A model generated the notes under the pieces. It saw only the letters and a list, made by a program, of their open reading frames with translations, was not told the origin of the DNA and searched no databases. Shown piece after piece: positions 1 to 10,343 of a DNA stretch of 50,023 nucleotides (the first letter of the stretch is position 1; each line of letters starts with the position of its first letter). Made by a program: the position numbers and the translations under genes. This DNA is from an uncultured Myxococcaceae bacterium (lineage in GTDB: Bacteria > Myxococcota_A > Polyangia > Polyangiales > Ga0077539): the NCBI GenBank assembly GCA_945952225.1, contig CAMFHP010000059.1:1-50023 (forward strand), read 5' to 3'.

Positions 1-2384
1 GCCGTGACGCCGGTGCAGTCCTGCTGGCCCGCGAAGAGCGCGCCGAGCGCACCCGCCGCGCCGCCCGCGTAGCCTCCGCCGCCCGCGCCGTACGCGCGGT
101 AGCCCGTGAACACACCGCCGCCGCCGCCGAACTGCGCGACCGGCGATGCGAACACGGCCTGCGTCGCCGAGTCGGTGATGCACACCGTCGCCGAGCCCAC
201 GCGGCACGTGCCCGTGGTGCCCAGCACGCCGCGGCCGTTGCCGCCCGACACGCCGCCGATCCACTCGCACGCGGGTCCCGGCGTGGCCGTGCGGGGATCA
301 CCCGTGTAGCCGCCTGCGCCCGCGCGTCCCTGCCGCGTGCTGCGCGACGTGATCGTCGACTGCGAGCCCGGACCGCCCGACACGTCGATGGTCCCGTCGA
401 TGGTCACATCGCCCGTGGCGCGGAGATCGAGCGTGCCCGAGGCTTCCATTCCGCCCGAACCCGCGACGTAGACCACCACGCCCGCGGGCACGTTGATCGT
501 CGTGAAGTTGTGAACACCCGGCGCGAGGAAGGTCGGGTTCACGATCGGGTTGAACGCCCCCTCGTTGCCCGTGCTCGGCCCCATCACACACATGCCCGCC
601 TGACACGACTGGCCCGCGGTGCACGCGCGACCGCACGCGCCGCAGTTGTTTCCGTCGGTCGAGAGCTGCGCCTCGCACCCGTCCGCCGGGTTGCGGTTGC
701 AGTCGCCGAAGCCCGGCGTGCACGCGCCCGTCACGCACGCGCCCGCCGCGCAGGTCACCGTGGTGTGCGACGGCACCGGGCACACGCGCCCGCACATGCC
801 GCAGTGGTTCACGTCGCTCCGCACGTCGACGCACGCGTCGCCGCAGCAGGTCTGGGCCGCGCCGCACGCAGGGCCTCCGCCGCAGCCCATGGGCATCACG
901 GTGCAACGCCCCGCGCTGCACACGAGCCCCGGACGACAACGGTTGCCGCACGCGCCGCAGTTCGTCGTGTCGCTCTGCGTGTCGACGCACGCAGCGCCGC
1001 AACACGTCTGCCCCGCGGTGCACGCCGGACCCGCGCCGCATCCCGGCGCCACGCACACGCCCGCGCGGCACGACTGGCCCGTGGCGCACACGTTCCCGCA
1101 CGCGCCGCAGTTCGCGGCGTCGGTCTGCGTGTCCACGCACAGCAGCCCGCAGCACGCGAGGCCCGCGGCGCACGCAGGACCGAGCCCGCAGCCCATCGTG
1201 AAGCGGCAGAGCCCGTCGACGCAGCGCTGCCCCGCCGCACACGCGTTGCCGCACGCGCCGCAGTTGGCCACGTCGCTCCGCGTGTCGGCGCAGCGGTCGC
1301 TGCAACACGACGCGCCCGCCGGACACGACGGTCCGCCGCCGCAGCCGCCCACGCACACGCCCATCGCGCACGCGCCCGACGGACACACGTTCCCGCACGC
1401 GCCGCAGTTGCGCGGGTCGCTCGCGGTGTTGACACACGCAGCGCCGCAGCACGACTGGCCCGGCGCACACGATCCGCCGCACGCGCCGCCCACGCACACG
1501 CCCATCGCGCAGCGCTGGTCGGGCCCGCACGCGACGCCGCACGCGCCGCAGTTCGTCGGGTCGTTGAGCACGTCGAGGCAGCGCGTGTTGCAGCACGCCT
1601 GGCCCGCCGCGCATCCGCCCGGACGGCACGTCGCCGCCGCGCACACGCCCGCCACGCAGGCCTGGCTCGCGGGGCACGCGTTGCCGCACGCGCCGCAGTT
1701 GGCCACGTCGCTCTGCGGGTCGACGCATCGGTCGCCGCAGCACGTCTGGCCCGCGCCGCACACCACGCCGCCGCACGTCGGCGAGGCCACGCAGGCGCCG
1801 CCTTCACACGACTGTCCGCGCGGACACGACCGCCCGCAGGCGCCGCAGTTGAGCGGGCTGCTCAGCACCTCGGTGCACACGTCGTTGCAGCACGCCTGGC
1901 TCGGCGCGCACCCGAGCGGGCACCCCGGCGCGGTCACGCACGCGCCCGCCTGGCAGCGCTGGTCGGGGCCGCACACGCGCCCGCAGGCGCCGCAGTTGTT
2001 GCTGTCGGTGAGCGGGTCGACGCAGCCCGTGGCGCAGCACGCGAAGGCCGCGCTGCACGCGGGTCCGCCGTTGCAGGTCGGGGTGGTGACGCAGCGGTTG
2101 GAGACGCACTGCGAACCCGCGCCGCAGTCGCGCGTGGTCACGCACTGCACGCAGGTGGCGCTGCCCACGTCGCACACGGGCGTGGCAGGGGTCGCGCGGC
2201 AGTCGGTGTTGCTGCGGCAGCCCGTGGGCGGCACGTCGGGCACGTCGGGCACGTCGGGCGAATCCGACGCGTCGGGCACGTCGACGAGCGGAACGTCGTC
2301 GCGCTCGCCCACGAGCTCGGAGCGCCCACAGCCGGTGAGCGCGGCGATGGCGACGAGCGCCATCGAGCAGGCCAGTCTCTTCAT
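1..2384 (-). CDS. Cys-rich repeat lipoprotein, C-terminus beyond the window
   Basis: Open frame of 794 codons from ATG 2384 that runs off the left edge without a stop. The N-terminus is a lipoprotein signal (residues 1-19) with lipobox LTGC, so it is probably anchored in the outer membrane or exported. An Asp/Pro linker with repeated DVP follows. Then come about ten Cys-rich units of 35-50 residues, each with a CC pair and the signature NCGACG followed by a spaced Cys. After roughly residue 590 the Cys repeats stop. The chain becomes Gly/Ala/Val-rich with alternating hydrophobic residues (for example VVVYVAGSGG and GDVTIDGTIDVSGG), which looks like a parallel beta-helix. A GGAGGAAA ribosome binding site lies 9 nt before the ATG and confirms the start. 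Such repeat proteins are common in Myxococcota, and automated pipelines sometimes label them misleadingly as a metabolic enzyme. A surface or adhesive role is inference; no catalytic motif is visible. Confidence 0.85.
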   Translation of the reverse strand, partial: MKRLACSMALVAIAALTGCGRSELVGERDDVPLVDVPDASDSPDVPDVPDVPPTGCRSNTDCRATPATPVCDVGSATCVQCVTTRDCGAGSQCVSNRCVTTPTCNGGPACSAAFACCATGCVDPLTDSNNCGACGRVCGPDQRCQAGACVTAPGCPLGCAPSQACCNDVCTEVLSSPLNCGACGRSCPRGQSCEGGACVASPTCGGVVCGAGQTCCGDRCVDPQSDVANCGACGNACPASQACVAGVCAAATCRPGGCAAGQACCNTRCLDVLNDPTNCGACGVACGPDQRCAMGVCVGGACGGSCAPGQSCCGAACVNTASDPRNCGACGNVCPSGACAMGVCVGGCGGGPSCPAGASCCSDRCADTRSDVANCGACGNACAAGQRCVDGLCRFTMGCGLGPACAAGLACCGLLCVDTQTDAANCGACGNVCATGQSCRAGVCVAPGCGAGPACTAGQTCCGAACVDTQSDTTNCGACGNRCRPGLVCSAGRCTVMPMGCGGGPACGAAQTCCGDACVDVRSDVNHCGMCGRVCPVPSHTTVTCAAGACVTGACTPGFGDCNRNPADGCEAQLSTDGNNCGACGRACTAGQSCQAGMCVMGPSTGNEGAFNPIVNPTFLAPGVHNFTTINVPAGVVVYVAGSGGMEASGTLDLRATGDVTIDGTIDVSGGPGSQSTITSRSTRQGRAGAGGYTGDPRTATPGPACEWIGGVSGGNGRGVLGTTGTCRVGSATVCITDSATQAVFASPVAQFGGGGGVFTGYRAYGAGGGGYAGGAAGALGALFAGQQDCTGVT

Positions 2385-2499
2385 GGGATTCGGTTTCCTC
2401 CGCGAAGCAATGGTCTAGAAAATGCGGCGCGACACTATCGCCCTTCGCGGGCGAACACGAGTCTGCGGGGCCTGTTCTAGACTGCGCGGAAGAGACCGC

Positions 2500-4498
2500 T
2501 CACACGGTCGCAGCGGGGGTTTCGGCGGGCGACGGTGCGGACTCGGCGTCCACCTTGTCGGCCTCACCCGGCGCGGCGCCACCCAGCACGCGGCGGAACT
2601 CGTCGCCGTCGAGATACTCCTTGTCGAGGAGCACCTTCGCGAGCACGTCGAGCATCTCGCGACGCGCCGTGAGGATCTCTCTCGCACGGGTCTCCGCGGC
2701 CTCGACGATGCGCTTCACCTCGCCGTCGACGAGGTCCGCGAGCTGCTCGCCGTGCTCGCGCATGGCGCGTCCCTCACCGGGCGCGTTGAGAAAGGTCGCG
2801 CGCTCGTGGCCCAGGGTCACGGGCCCGATCGCCGGGCTCATGCCGTAGTCCACCACCATGGCGCGCGCGAGGTCCGTGGCGCGTTGAAGATCGTTGCCCG
2901 CGCCCGTCGAAATCTCACCGAACACCACCTGCTCGGCGACGCGTCCACCGAGGAGACCCGCGAGCTGCGCGTGCAGCTCGGACTCGGTCATCAGGTAGCG
3001 GTCCTCGGTGGGGAGCTTCATCGTGTAGCCCAGCGCCGCGAGGCCGCGAGGCACCACCGAGATCTTCACCACCTTGGATCCACCGGGCATCGCCTCGCCC
3101 ACGATCGCGTGACCGACCTCGTGGTACGCGACGCGGCGTCGCTCCTCGGGCGAGATGATCCGCGACTTGCGTTCGAGCCCTGCGGAGACGCGCTCCACGG
3201 CCTCGTCGATCTCGGCCATGTGCACCTCGGTGAGCCCGCGGCGCGCGGCGAGGAGGGCCGATTCGTTGATGAGGTTCGCGAGGTCGGCGCCCGCGAAGCC
3301 CGGCGTGCGCGCGGCCACCTCGGCGAGGTCGACGTCGGGCGCGAGCTTCACCTCGCGCGCGTGCACCCGCAGGATCGCCTCGCGTCCCTTGCGGTCGGGG
3401 CGATCGACGAGCACCTGGCGGTCGAAGCGTCCGGGCCGTTGCAGCGCGGGGTCGAGGATCTCCGGGCGGTTCGTGGCCGCGAGGATGATCACGCCCTTGT
3501 TGGCTTCGAAGCCGTCCATCTCGACGAGGAGCTGGTTGAGCGTCTGCTCGCGCTCCTCGTTGGTGCCGAGCACGTTGGCGCCGCGCGAGCGCCCGAGCGC
3601 GTCGAGCTCATCGATGAAGACGATGCAGGGCGCGTGCGACTGCGCGTTCTCGAAGAGGTCACGCACGCGGGCCGCGCCGACGCCCACGAACATCTCGACG
3701 AACTCGCTCCCCGAGATGCTGTAGAACGGCACGCTCGCCTCGCCCGCGACGGCGCGCGCGAGCAGCGTCTTGCCCGTGCCCGGCGGACCCACGAGCAGCA
3801 CGCCCTTCGGAATCTTCGCCCCGATGCGCGTGAATTTGTCCGGGCTCTTGAGGAACTCCACCACCTCGCGGAGCTCTTCTTTCGCCTCTTCGACGCCGGC
3901 CACGTCGGAGAAGCGCACGGTCACTTCGCTGTCTTCGAAGACCTTGCCGCGGCTCTTGCCGAACGCGAGCACGCCGCCCGTCTGCCCCTGGATGCGCCGC
4001 GAGAGCATGCGCCACAGCAGCATCGCGCCCATGAACAGAAGCCCGTACGTGATGAGCGACACCACGGGCGCGCTCTCGGGCATCCCCGAGTACGGAACGT
4101 GACGCTCTTCGAGCAGCGGCACGAGCTGCGGATCCTCCACGCGCACGGTCTCGTAGGTGCGCGCGCGTCCCGCCTCGGGCACACGACGGGGTACCGCGGG
4201 CGCGTTGCTTCCGTTCGCACCGTTGGCGGGTGCGGCCGTCGCGGAGTCTGCGCGGAGCACCCATCGGATGCGCTCGCTGCCGAGGGTGACGTTCTCGACG
4301 CGCCCCTCGCGCACGCGCTGTTTGAACTCGTGGTAGGGCCGCGTCTGCGCCGCCGACGAGAGGTGCTGCACCGCGAGCATGCCGAGCATCGCGAGCAGCG
4401 CCAGGGTCATGCCCACCTGGAGCTTGCGGTCGCTCCCGTTGTCGTCGTCGGGGCTCTCGTCGCGCGGAGGCCGTCGGGGGCCGCGGCGCGCGGGGTCG

Positions 4499-4512
<14 letters not shown>
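2500..4512 (-). CDS. ftsH: ATP-dependent zinc metalloprotease FtsH
   Basis: Membrane-anchored AAA+ protease that degrades misfolded or regulated membrane and cytosolic proteins. It is 670 aa, the usual size. Order: a charged N-terminal tail, TM1 (about 33-50), a periplasmic domain with an Ala/Asn/Gly-rich insert (about 90-105), TM2 (about 149-169), Walker A GPPGTGKT (242-249), Walker B ending FIDELD (299-304), second region of homology around [19 protein letters not shown], and zinc motif HEVGH (464-468). The C-terminus ends in an acidic/Pro tail. The ATG at 4512 lies inside the 3' end of the upstream rlmN gene (14-nt overlap), so the two are probably co-transcribed and translationally coupled. 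All catalytic residues are present. Confidence 0.97.
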
Positions 4513-5686
<1,174 letters not shown>

Positions 5687-5692
5687 GCGGCG

Positions 5693-5721
5693 AAGCTACA
5701 GCGAGGGTTTCGGAACAGCAA
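5693..5721 (-). promoter_or_regulatory. Putative rlmN-ftsH promoter
   Basis: On the minus strand TTGCTG (5721-5716) is followed by 17 nt and TAGCTT (5698-5693), then 6 nt to GTG 5686. Spacing fits a housekeeping sigma-70-type promoter whose transcript would begin at or next to the start codon. Confidence 0.5.
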
Positions 5722-5834
5722 TTCCCCGCATTCCCGCTGCGAAACACGGTGATTCCCGCGGCGACCCTCCGTCGCACCCCCGTCGACGGCCTTGAGCCCG
5801 CGCGCGCTCCCGTTGCACTGTGCGCCCCAACGCC

Positions 5835-6329
5835 ATGCCCCCGTGCGAAGTGCCCCCCGAGGCGATGACCTTCCTCTACGGCGCGCGCAAGCCGCTGCTG
5901 GTGCTCCATTTTCTGAGCGCCGTGGCCCTGCTGGGCTCGTCGACGCACCTGCTGCTCCAGATGCCCGCGCTGCTCCGCGGAGCCTCTCGCGTGCGCCTCG
6001 AACGCATCTACGGCCGCGTGGTCGCGTGCGCCTACAGCCTCACGTACGCCCTCGGCGCGGTGCTCTACCCCACGTACCGCTACCACGTGCGCGCGCTCTA
6101 CCTCGACCAGCACCACCCGATGGTCTCCAACGTCTTCGACATCAAAGAGAACCTCGCGACCATCGCGCTGCCCCTGGCCCTCGCGCTCGGCGCCCTCGGC
6201 GGACGTCTCACCGACCCCGAAGACCGTCCCTACCGACCGGTGTATGCGTCGATGAGCCTGCTGGTGGCGCTCGTCGTGTGGTTCGACGTCGTGAGCGGCG
6301 TGGTCATCGCGTCGTACCGGGCGGTCTGA
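5835..6329 (+). CDS. Four-helix integral membrane protein, unknown
   Basis: 164 aa from ATG 5835. In-frame alternatives are GTG 5820 and ATG 5865. The hydrophobic core begins only after residue 20, so the exact start does not change the topology. Four membrane helices are evident: KPLLVLHFLSAVALLGSSTH, the segment around AYSLTYALGAVLYPTYR, IALPLALALGALGG, and LLVALVVWFDVVSGVVI. The first carries a central His and the third loop has the motif FDIKENLA, which could reflect a cytochrome b561- or DUF2269-like fold, but I cannot assign the family. It is followed 3 nt later by a second membrane gene, so the pair is probably one operon and may form a complex. A weak promoter (TTGAGC at 5792, TGCACT at 5814) would give a short leader before ATG 5835 and argues against the GTG. 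Confidence 0.75.
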   Translation: MPPCEVPPEAMTFLYGARKPLLVLHFLSAVALLGSSTHLLLQMPALLRGASRVRLERIYGRVVACAYSLTYALGAVLYPTYRYHVRALYLDQHHPMVSNVFDIKENLATIALPLALALGALGGRLTDPEDRPYRPVYASMSLLVALVVWFDVVSGVVIASYRAV

Positions 6330-6332
6330 GCG

Positions 6333-6728
6333 ATGCGCCCCGTCGCCCGCACGCTCCTCGCCTTCGTCGTCGGCCGCGCCGTCTTCGGACTGCTCTTTCT
6401 CATGAGCGCGCTCGGCAGATGGCGCGTGCCCTGGTACCTCCCGCTGCGCCATCGCTGGGAGTTCACCGCGGCGCCCTCGACGCTCGGCATGGACTGGTAC
6501 GGCCGCTCGGCGCTCTCGCTCACCGCGGGCCTCGTCGCGGGCCTCTGCGCGTGGCGCCTCGCCGCGTGGACGAAGCTCACCCCGTGGCTCTCGCGCCCCG
6601 CCGTGGTGGTGGGCATCGCGCGCCTCGGCGGCACGATGCTCTTCTTCGACATCGCGTTCTATGGGCTCTCGCTGGTGACGCGCGACATCGACCCCATCGC
6701 CCTGCCCGCGTGGTACTGCCCGCGGTGA
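6333..6728 (+). CDS. Small integral membrane protein, unknown
   Basis: 131 aa from ATG 6333, three nucleotides after the stop of the preceding membrane gene, so translation is probably coupled. Hydrophobic segments: about residues 5-26 (LLAFVVGRAVFGLLFLMSAL), 60-78 (ALSLTAGLVAGLCAWRLAAW) and 88-112 (ARLGGTMLFFDIAFYGLSLV). Between the first two lies an aromatic-rich loop with WYLPLRHRWEF. I do not recognise the family. The adjacency suggests it works with its upstream partner. It ends 19 nt from the convergent stop of polyphosphate kinase, with no obvious hairpin between them. Confidence 0.72.
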   Translation: MRPVARTLLAFVVGRAVFGLLFLMSALGRWRVPWYLPLRHRWEFTAAPSTLGMDWYGRSALSLTAGLVAGLCAWRLAAWTKLTPWLSRPAVVVGIARLGGTMLFFDIAFYGLSLVTRDIDPIALPAWYCPR

Positions 6729-6747
6729 GCGATGGGGTGATGGGCGG

Positions 6748-9141
6748 TCAGCGGTCGCGCTTGCGCTTGCGGCGCAGGCCCACCATCGGCGCGGGCGCGG
6801 GCGCGGGCTCGATGGGCGCCGCGGGCACCGACATGTTGGGCCGCAGTCGGAAGGGCGACACGGTGTTGGTGATCTTCGAACGGGCGCGCTCGCGGGCGCT
6901 CTCCATGAAGCGCGACTGCGAGCGCATGGGGGCCTCGCCGGGGGCGGGCGCGCGGCGCTCGTAGGTGCCGTCGGGCTTCATCTCGCGGGCCTTCACGTTG
7001 TCGGCGAGCTGCGTGGCGAGCACCTCGTTGTAGACCCACGCGGCCATGGGCGGATGCTCCACGGGAAAGAGCACCTCGACACGGCGGTCGAAGTTGCGCG
7101 GCATCCAGTCGGCCGACGAGAGGAACACCTCGCGCGCGCCGCCGTTCTCCACCGCGACGACGCGCGCGTGTTCGAGAAAGCGGTCGACGATCGAGATCAC
7201 CCGGATGCGCTCGCTCAGCCCCGGAACGCCCGGTCGCAGGCAGCAGATGCCCCGCACGATGAGCTCGATGGTCACGCCCGCCTGCGAGGCCTCGTAGAGC
7301 GCGGCGATCACCTTCGCGTCGACGAGCGCGTTGAGCTTCGCCACGAGCCGCGCGGGACGTCCGGCGCGCGCGTGGTCGGCCTCGCGTCGAATGAGCTTCA
7401 GCACCGCGTCGCGGAGCCCGAGGGGGGCCACGGCGAGGCGCTTCCACACCGGCGGCTCGCAGTAGCCCGTGAGGAGGTTGAAGAGGGCGGTCACGTCGTC
7501 GCCGAGCTCGGGCCGCGCCGAGAAGAGCGACAGGTCGGTGTAGAGCCGCGCGGTGCTCGGGTTGTAGTTGCCCGTGGCCATGTGCACGTAGCGCTTCAGG
7601 CCCGAGGGCTCGCGCCGCACGATGAGGCACAGCTTCGCGTGGGTCTTGAGCCCGAGGAGGCCGTACACCACGTGCACGCCCGACTCTTCGAGGGCCCGCG
7701 CCCACTGGATGTTGGCCTCCTCGTCGAAGCGGGCCTTGAGCTCCACGAGGGCCGTGACCTGCTTGCCGTTCTCCGCGGCGCGCGCGAGGGCCCGCACGAA
7801 GGGCGAGTCGCGGCCCGCGCGGTAGAGGGTGATCTTGATGGCGAGCACGCGCGGGTCGTCGGCGGCGCGCGAGACGAAATCCACCACGCTGTCGTAGGTC
7901 TCGTAGGGGTGCTGGAGCAGCACGTCGCGCTCGGAGACCAGCGCGAAGGGGTCTTCGGCGTCACGGAGCGGCGGCACGAGCTGCGGCGCGAAGGGCTCGT
8001 CGCGGTGCTCCCGTCGGTCGTCGCCCGCGTTGAGAACCGCCATGAGGTCGCCGAGGTGCAGCGGCCCGTCGACGCGGTACACGTCGTTGCCGTCGAGGCG
8101 CAGCACCTCCTGGAGGAGCGAGAGAAAGGGCGCGTCGATGGTGGCCGCGACTTCGAGGCGCACGGCGCTCCCGCGCTCGCGACGACGAAGCTCCTGCTGG
8201 ATCTCGACGAGCAGGTCTTCGGCCTCCTCCTCGTCGATCTCCAGGTCCCAGTTGCGCGTGAGTCGGAAGGGCGCGACGGAGAACACGGTCACACCCGCGA
8301 AGAGCCGCCCCACGTGCCGCGCGATGATGTCTTCGAGAAAGACGAAGGTGCGCTGACCGTGGAGCACCCCGCAATCCACGAGTCGCGGCGAGATGGCGGG
8401 CACCTGCACCACGGCGAAGCCCACGCCGCCCTCTTCGAGGTTGTTCTCGAAGGTCACCGCGAGGTTCAGCGACTTGTTCTTCAGGTGCGGAAACGGATGC
8501 CCCGGATCGATCACCAGCGGCGTGAGCACGGGGTAGATCTCGCGGACGAAGTAGTCCTCCATGCGCCGCGTGAGGTCCGCGTCCCAGCTCTCGGGGCGCG
8601 CGAGCGCGAGGCCCGCGTTGCCCAGCGCCGGACGCACCTGATCGCGCCACACCGCGTACTGGTCGCGCACCATGCGGTGCGTGCGCGCCGCGATGGCCGC
8701 CACGGCCTCGTGCGGGGGCATCGCATCGGCCGAGGGCTCCACGGGATCGCCGCCCGCCGCCTGCTGCTTGAGACCCGCCACGCGGATCATGAAGAACTCG
8801 TCGAGGTTGGTCGCCACGATCGAGAGGAACTTCACCCGTTCGAGCAGCGGCACCGTCGGGTCCGCGGCCTCGTCGAGCACGCGCTGGTTGAACTCCAGCC
8901 ACGAGAGTTCGCGGTTGAGAAAGAGCCTTCCCTCGCCGCGCGCCGACGGGGCCACGGTGTTCGCCGTCGCCACGGGGCTCACGGTGTTCGTCGCGCTCAC
9001 GGTGTTCGTCGCGCTCACGGTGTTCGTCGCGCTCACGGTGTTCGCCGTCCCCGTGGGGCTCACGGTGTTCGTGGGGTTCGCGGGGGGCGCGCTCGGATGC
9101 GCGTTCGGAAAGGGCAATCCCGCCGAGGGATCGGGCGTCAC
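6748..9141 (-). CDS. ppk1: Polyphosphate kinase 1 with TNTVS-repeat N-terminal extension
   Basis: Reversibly transfers the gamma phosphate of ATP to polyphosphate. 797 aa from GTG 9141, longer than the usual ~690-720 aa because of an N-terminal extension of about 60 residues rich in TNTVSA/TNTVSP units and a C-terminal Arg-rich tail. The catalytic core starts at LFLNRELSWLEFN, the hallmark of the PPK N domain. Later motifs include the phospholipase D-like halves with HMATGNYNPSTA (phosphohistidine region), KTHAKLCLI, and VVAVENGG...SSADWMPRNFDRRVEV. The start GTG overlaps the TGA of the upstream lipoprotein gene by 4 nt (GTGA), with GGGAGAG just upstream, so the start is well supported and the genes are coupled. 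The hexapeptide TNTVSP recurs near the C-terminus (ITNTVSPF). Confidence 0.95.
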   Translation of the reverse strand: MTPDPSAGLPFPNAHPSAPPANPTNTVSPTGTANTVSATNTVSATNTVSATNTVSPVATANTVAPSARGEGRLFLNRELSWLEFNQRVLDEAADPTVPLLERVKFLSIVATNLDEFFMIRVAGLKQQAAGGDPVEPSADAMPPHEAVAAIAARTHRMVRDQYAVWRDQVRPALGNAGLALARPESWDADLTRRMEDYFVREIYPVLTPLVIDPGHPFPHLKNKSLNLAVTFENNLEEGGVGFAVVQVPAISPRLVDCGVLHGQRTFVFLEDIIARHVGRLFAGVTVFSVAPFRLTRNWDLEIDEEEAEDLLVEIQQELRRRERGSAVRLEVAATIDAPFLSLLQEVLRLDGNDVYRVDGPLHLGDLMAVLNAGDDRREHRDEPFAPQLVPPLRDAEDPFALVSERDVLLQHPYETYDSVVDFVSRAADDPRVLAIKITLYRAGRDSPFVRALARAAENGKQVTALVELKARFDEEANIQWARALEESGVHVVYGLLGLKTHAKLCLIVRREPSGLKRYVHMATGNYNPSTARLYTDLSLFSARPELGDDVTALFNLLTGYCEPPVWKRLAVAPLGLRDAVLKLIRREADHARAGRPARLVAKLNALVDAKVIAALYEASQAGVTIELIVRGICCLRPGVPGLSERIRVISIVDRFLEHARVVAVENGGAREVFLSSADWMPRNFDRRVEVLFPVEHPPMAAWVYNEVLATQLADNVKAREMKPDGTYERRAPAPGEAPMRSQSRFMESARERARSKITNTVSPFRLRPNMSVPAAPIEPAPAPAPMVGLRRKRKRDR
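8953..9076 (-). repeat. In-frame 18/27-bp repeats encoding TNTVSA/TNTVSP
   Basis: Plus-strand word CACGGTGTTCG recurs at 8953, 8980, 8998, 9016, 9034 and 9061, giving units of 27, 18, 18, 18 and 27 bp. The three 18-bp units (8980-9033) are identical. All lengths are multiples of three, so copy-number change would lengthen or shorten the PPK linker without frameshift. Confidence 0.9.
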
Positions 9142-9713
9142 GGGGTCTCTCCCAGGCTGTACCCGCGCAGGGTCGAGTGCACTTCGATGCGCTGGCCGAG
9201 CGAGGAGTCCGTGGTCGCGCGGATCTCCACCACCCCCACGTCGGCGGCGTACCAGGTCGTGGTCTCGATCTGCGCCGAGGAGCCCGACCGCACCACTTCG
9301 ATGACGTGACGAAAGCGCTGGCCTCCCACCGTGCGCTCGCCCTCCACCGAACGGATCTCCAGGTGTGATCCGTCGCGCGCGTCCCACCGTGTGCCGACGC
9401 GCACGGGGTCTTTCACCACGTAGTCGCCCTCGCGCACGACGCCGTCGCCGCGGAGCTCCCAGGTCTCGGTGCGCCCGCCCGAGCGGACGTAGAAGCGCTC
9501 GCCGTCGACGCGCACCACGGTGAGCGCCGAGAGCACGGTGTCACCGCCGAAGCCCGTCTGCGTGTCGTAGCTCCACGCCGCGCCCGCGCGCAGGGGAACG
9601 TAGTCGCGCGCCGTCAGGGGCCCTCGCGGCGGCGGCGCGTTCTGCGCACCGGAACAACCCATCGCCCCGAGAAGGGCCACGCCCAGAAACCATCGCCTCG
9701 TGTCAAGCAGCAC
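9138..9713 (-). CDS. Small lipoprotein, unknown
   Basis: 191 aa from GTG 9713. The signal sequence ends in lipobox GAMGC (Cys 20), then a Pro-rich spacer. The mature domain is beta-rich with many Trp/Tyr and Arg residues. It begins YVPLRAGAAWSYDTQTG, a motif type often seen at the start of secreted single-domain beta proteins in myxobacteria, and contains VRVGTRWDARDGSHLEI. No enzymatic residues are recognised. The start is fixed by TAGGCT at 9725-9720, only 6 nt before the GTG, which suggests a leaderless transcript. The stop overlaps the ppk1 start by 4 nt, so the lipoprotein and polyphosphate kinase are made from one message. A role in envelope phosphate or polyphosphate physiology is only a guess from this linkage. 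Confidence 0.85.
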   Translation of the reverse strand: MLLDTRRWFLGVALLGAMGCSGAQNAPPPRGPLTARDYVPLRAGAAWSYDTQTGFGGDTVLSALTVVRVDGERFYVRSGGRTETWELRGDGVVREGDYVVKDPVRVGTRWDARDGSHLEIRSVEGERTVGGQRFRHVIEVVRSGSSAQIETTTWYAADVGVVEIRATTDSSLGQRIEVHSTLRGYSLGETP

Positions 9714-9719
9714 GGCAGA

Positions 9720-9725
9720 AGCCTA
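9720..9725 (-). promoter_or_regulatory. -10-like element for lipoprotein-ppk1 operon
   Basis: TAGGCT on the minus strand ends 6 nt before GTG 9713. There is no good -35 at 16-18 nt. Spacing implies that transcription begins at the start codon. Confidence 0.45.
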
Positions 9726-9853
9726 CCGCGGAGCTTCGAACTGAAAAGGTGATTCCTCGGTGAACTGCGATGAACGGTCGGGCGCGGTGCTCAATCCCGT
9801 GGCTGAAACACAGGCATTTCGAGGGAACGTCCGACGCGACGGTTTCGATTCTT

Positions 9854-10288
9854 CTATTCGAGGTGCTCGCGGACCACGAGCACCGGGCACGGCGCCGTGC
9901 GCACCACGGCCTCGGCGGTGCTCCCGAGAAGGCGCGTGAGGAGCCGCGGCGCGCTCGTGCCCACGACCACCATCCGTGCGTCGGTCTCCTGCACGAACTT
10001 CGCGATGGCCTCGGCGGGCCTCCCCTCGATGAGCCGGGTGGAGAGCTTCGCGTGCTCGGGGCGCACACGTGCGGCGATCTCGTCGAGGCGCCGTTGCAGC
10101 ATCCCGACGTGCACCGCGAGCTCGTCGGGCGGAAGCGCCACGGTGGCGTCCATCACGGCGAGCGCCGGGGGCTCCCACGCGTGCACGAGAATGACGTCGG
10201 TGTTGAGGTCGCGGGCCAGGGTCATCCCGTGGCGGAGCGCGTTCTCGGTGGTGGGCGTGAGGTCCGAGGCGATGACGATGGGCTTCAT
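9854..10288 (-). CDS. Universal stress protein, UspA family
   Basis: 144 aa from ATG 10288. Single Usp domain of standard size. It opens with KPIVIASDLTPTTENAL (beta1 and the Asp of the nucleotide site). It ends with VVVGTSAP then LLGSTAEAVVRTAPCPVLVV, corresponding to the GxxG(x9)G[S/T] ATP-binding signature, although the first part is modified (GTSAPRLLTRLLGST). It is probably an ATP-binding cytosolic stress protein. ATG 10288 was chosen over the upstream in-frame ATG 10324 because beta1 begins two residues after it. It lies between the 99-aa PARP neighbour (55 nt upstream) and the lipoprotein-ppk1 pair (140 nt downstream), within a minus-strand run of stress-related genes. Confidence 0.9.
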   Translation of the reverse strand: MKPIVIASDLTPTTENALRHGMTLARDLNTDVILVHAWEPPALAVMDATVALPPDELAVHVGMLQRRLDEIAARVRPEHAKLSTRLIEGRPAEAIAKFVQETDARMVVVGTSAPRLLTRLLGSTAEAVVRTAPCPVLVVREHLE

Positions 10289-10343
10289 GGGCCCATGAGA
10301 GAGCAACGACGGGGCCGCGCACAACCGTGCGCGACGGCTCCCC

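Noticed and set aside
2438-2454. Hairpin TCGCCC-TTCGC-GGGCGA between ftsH and the Cys-rich lipoprotein as terminator
   Set aside because: Only a 6-bp stem with no U-tract, located upstream of a gene; too weak to call.
298-2480. Large Arg/Ala- or His/Pro-rich open frames on both strands over the Cys-rich lipoprotein
   Set aside because: They are out-of-frame shadows created by the GC-rich repeats. Only the frame from ATG 2384 has a signal peptide, lipobox and repeat logic.
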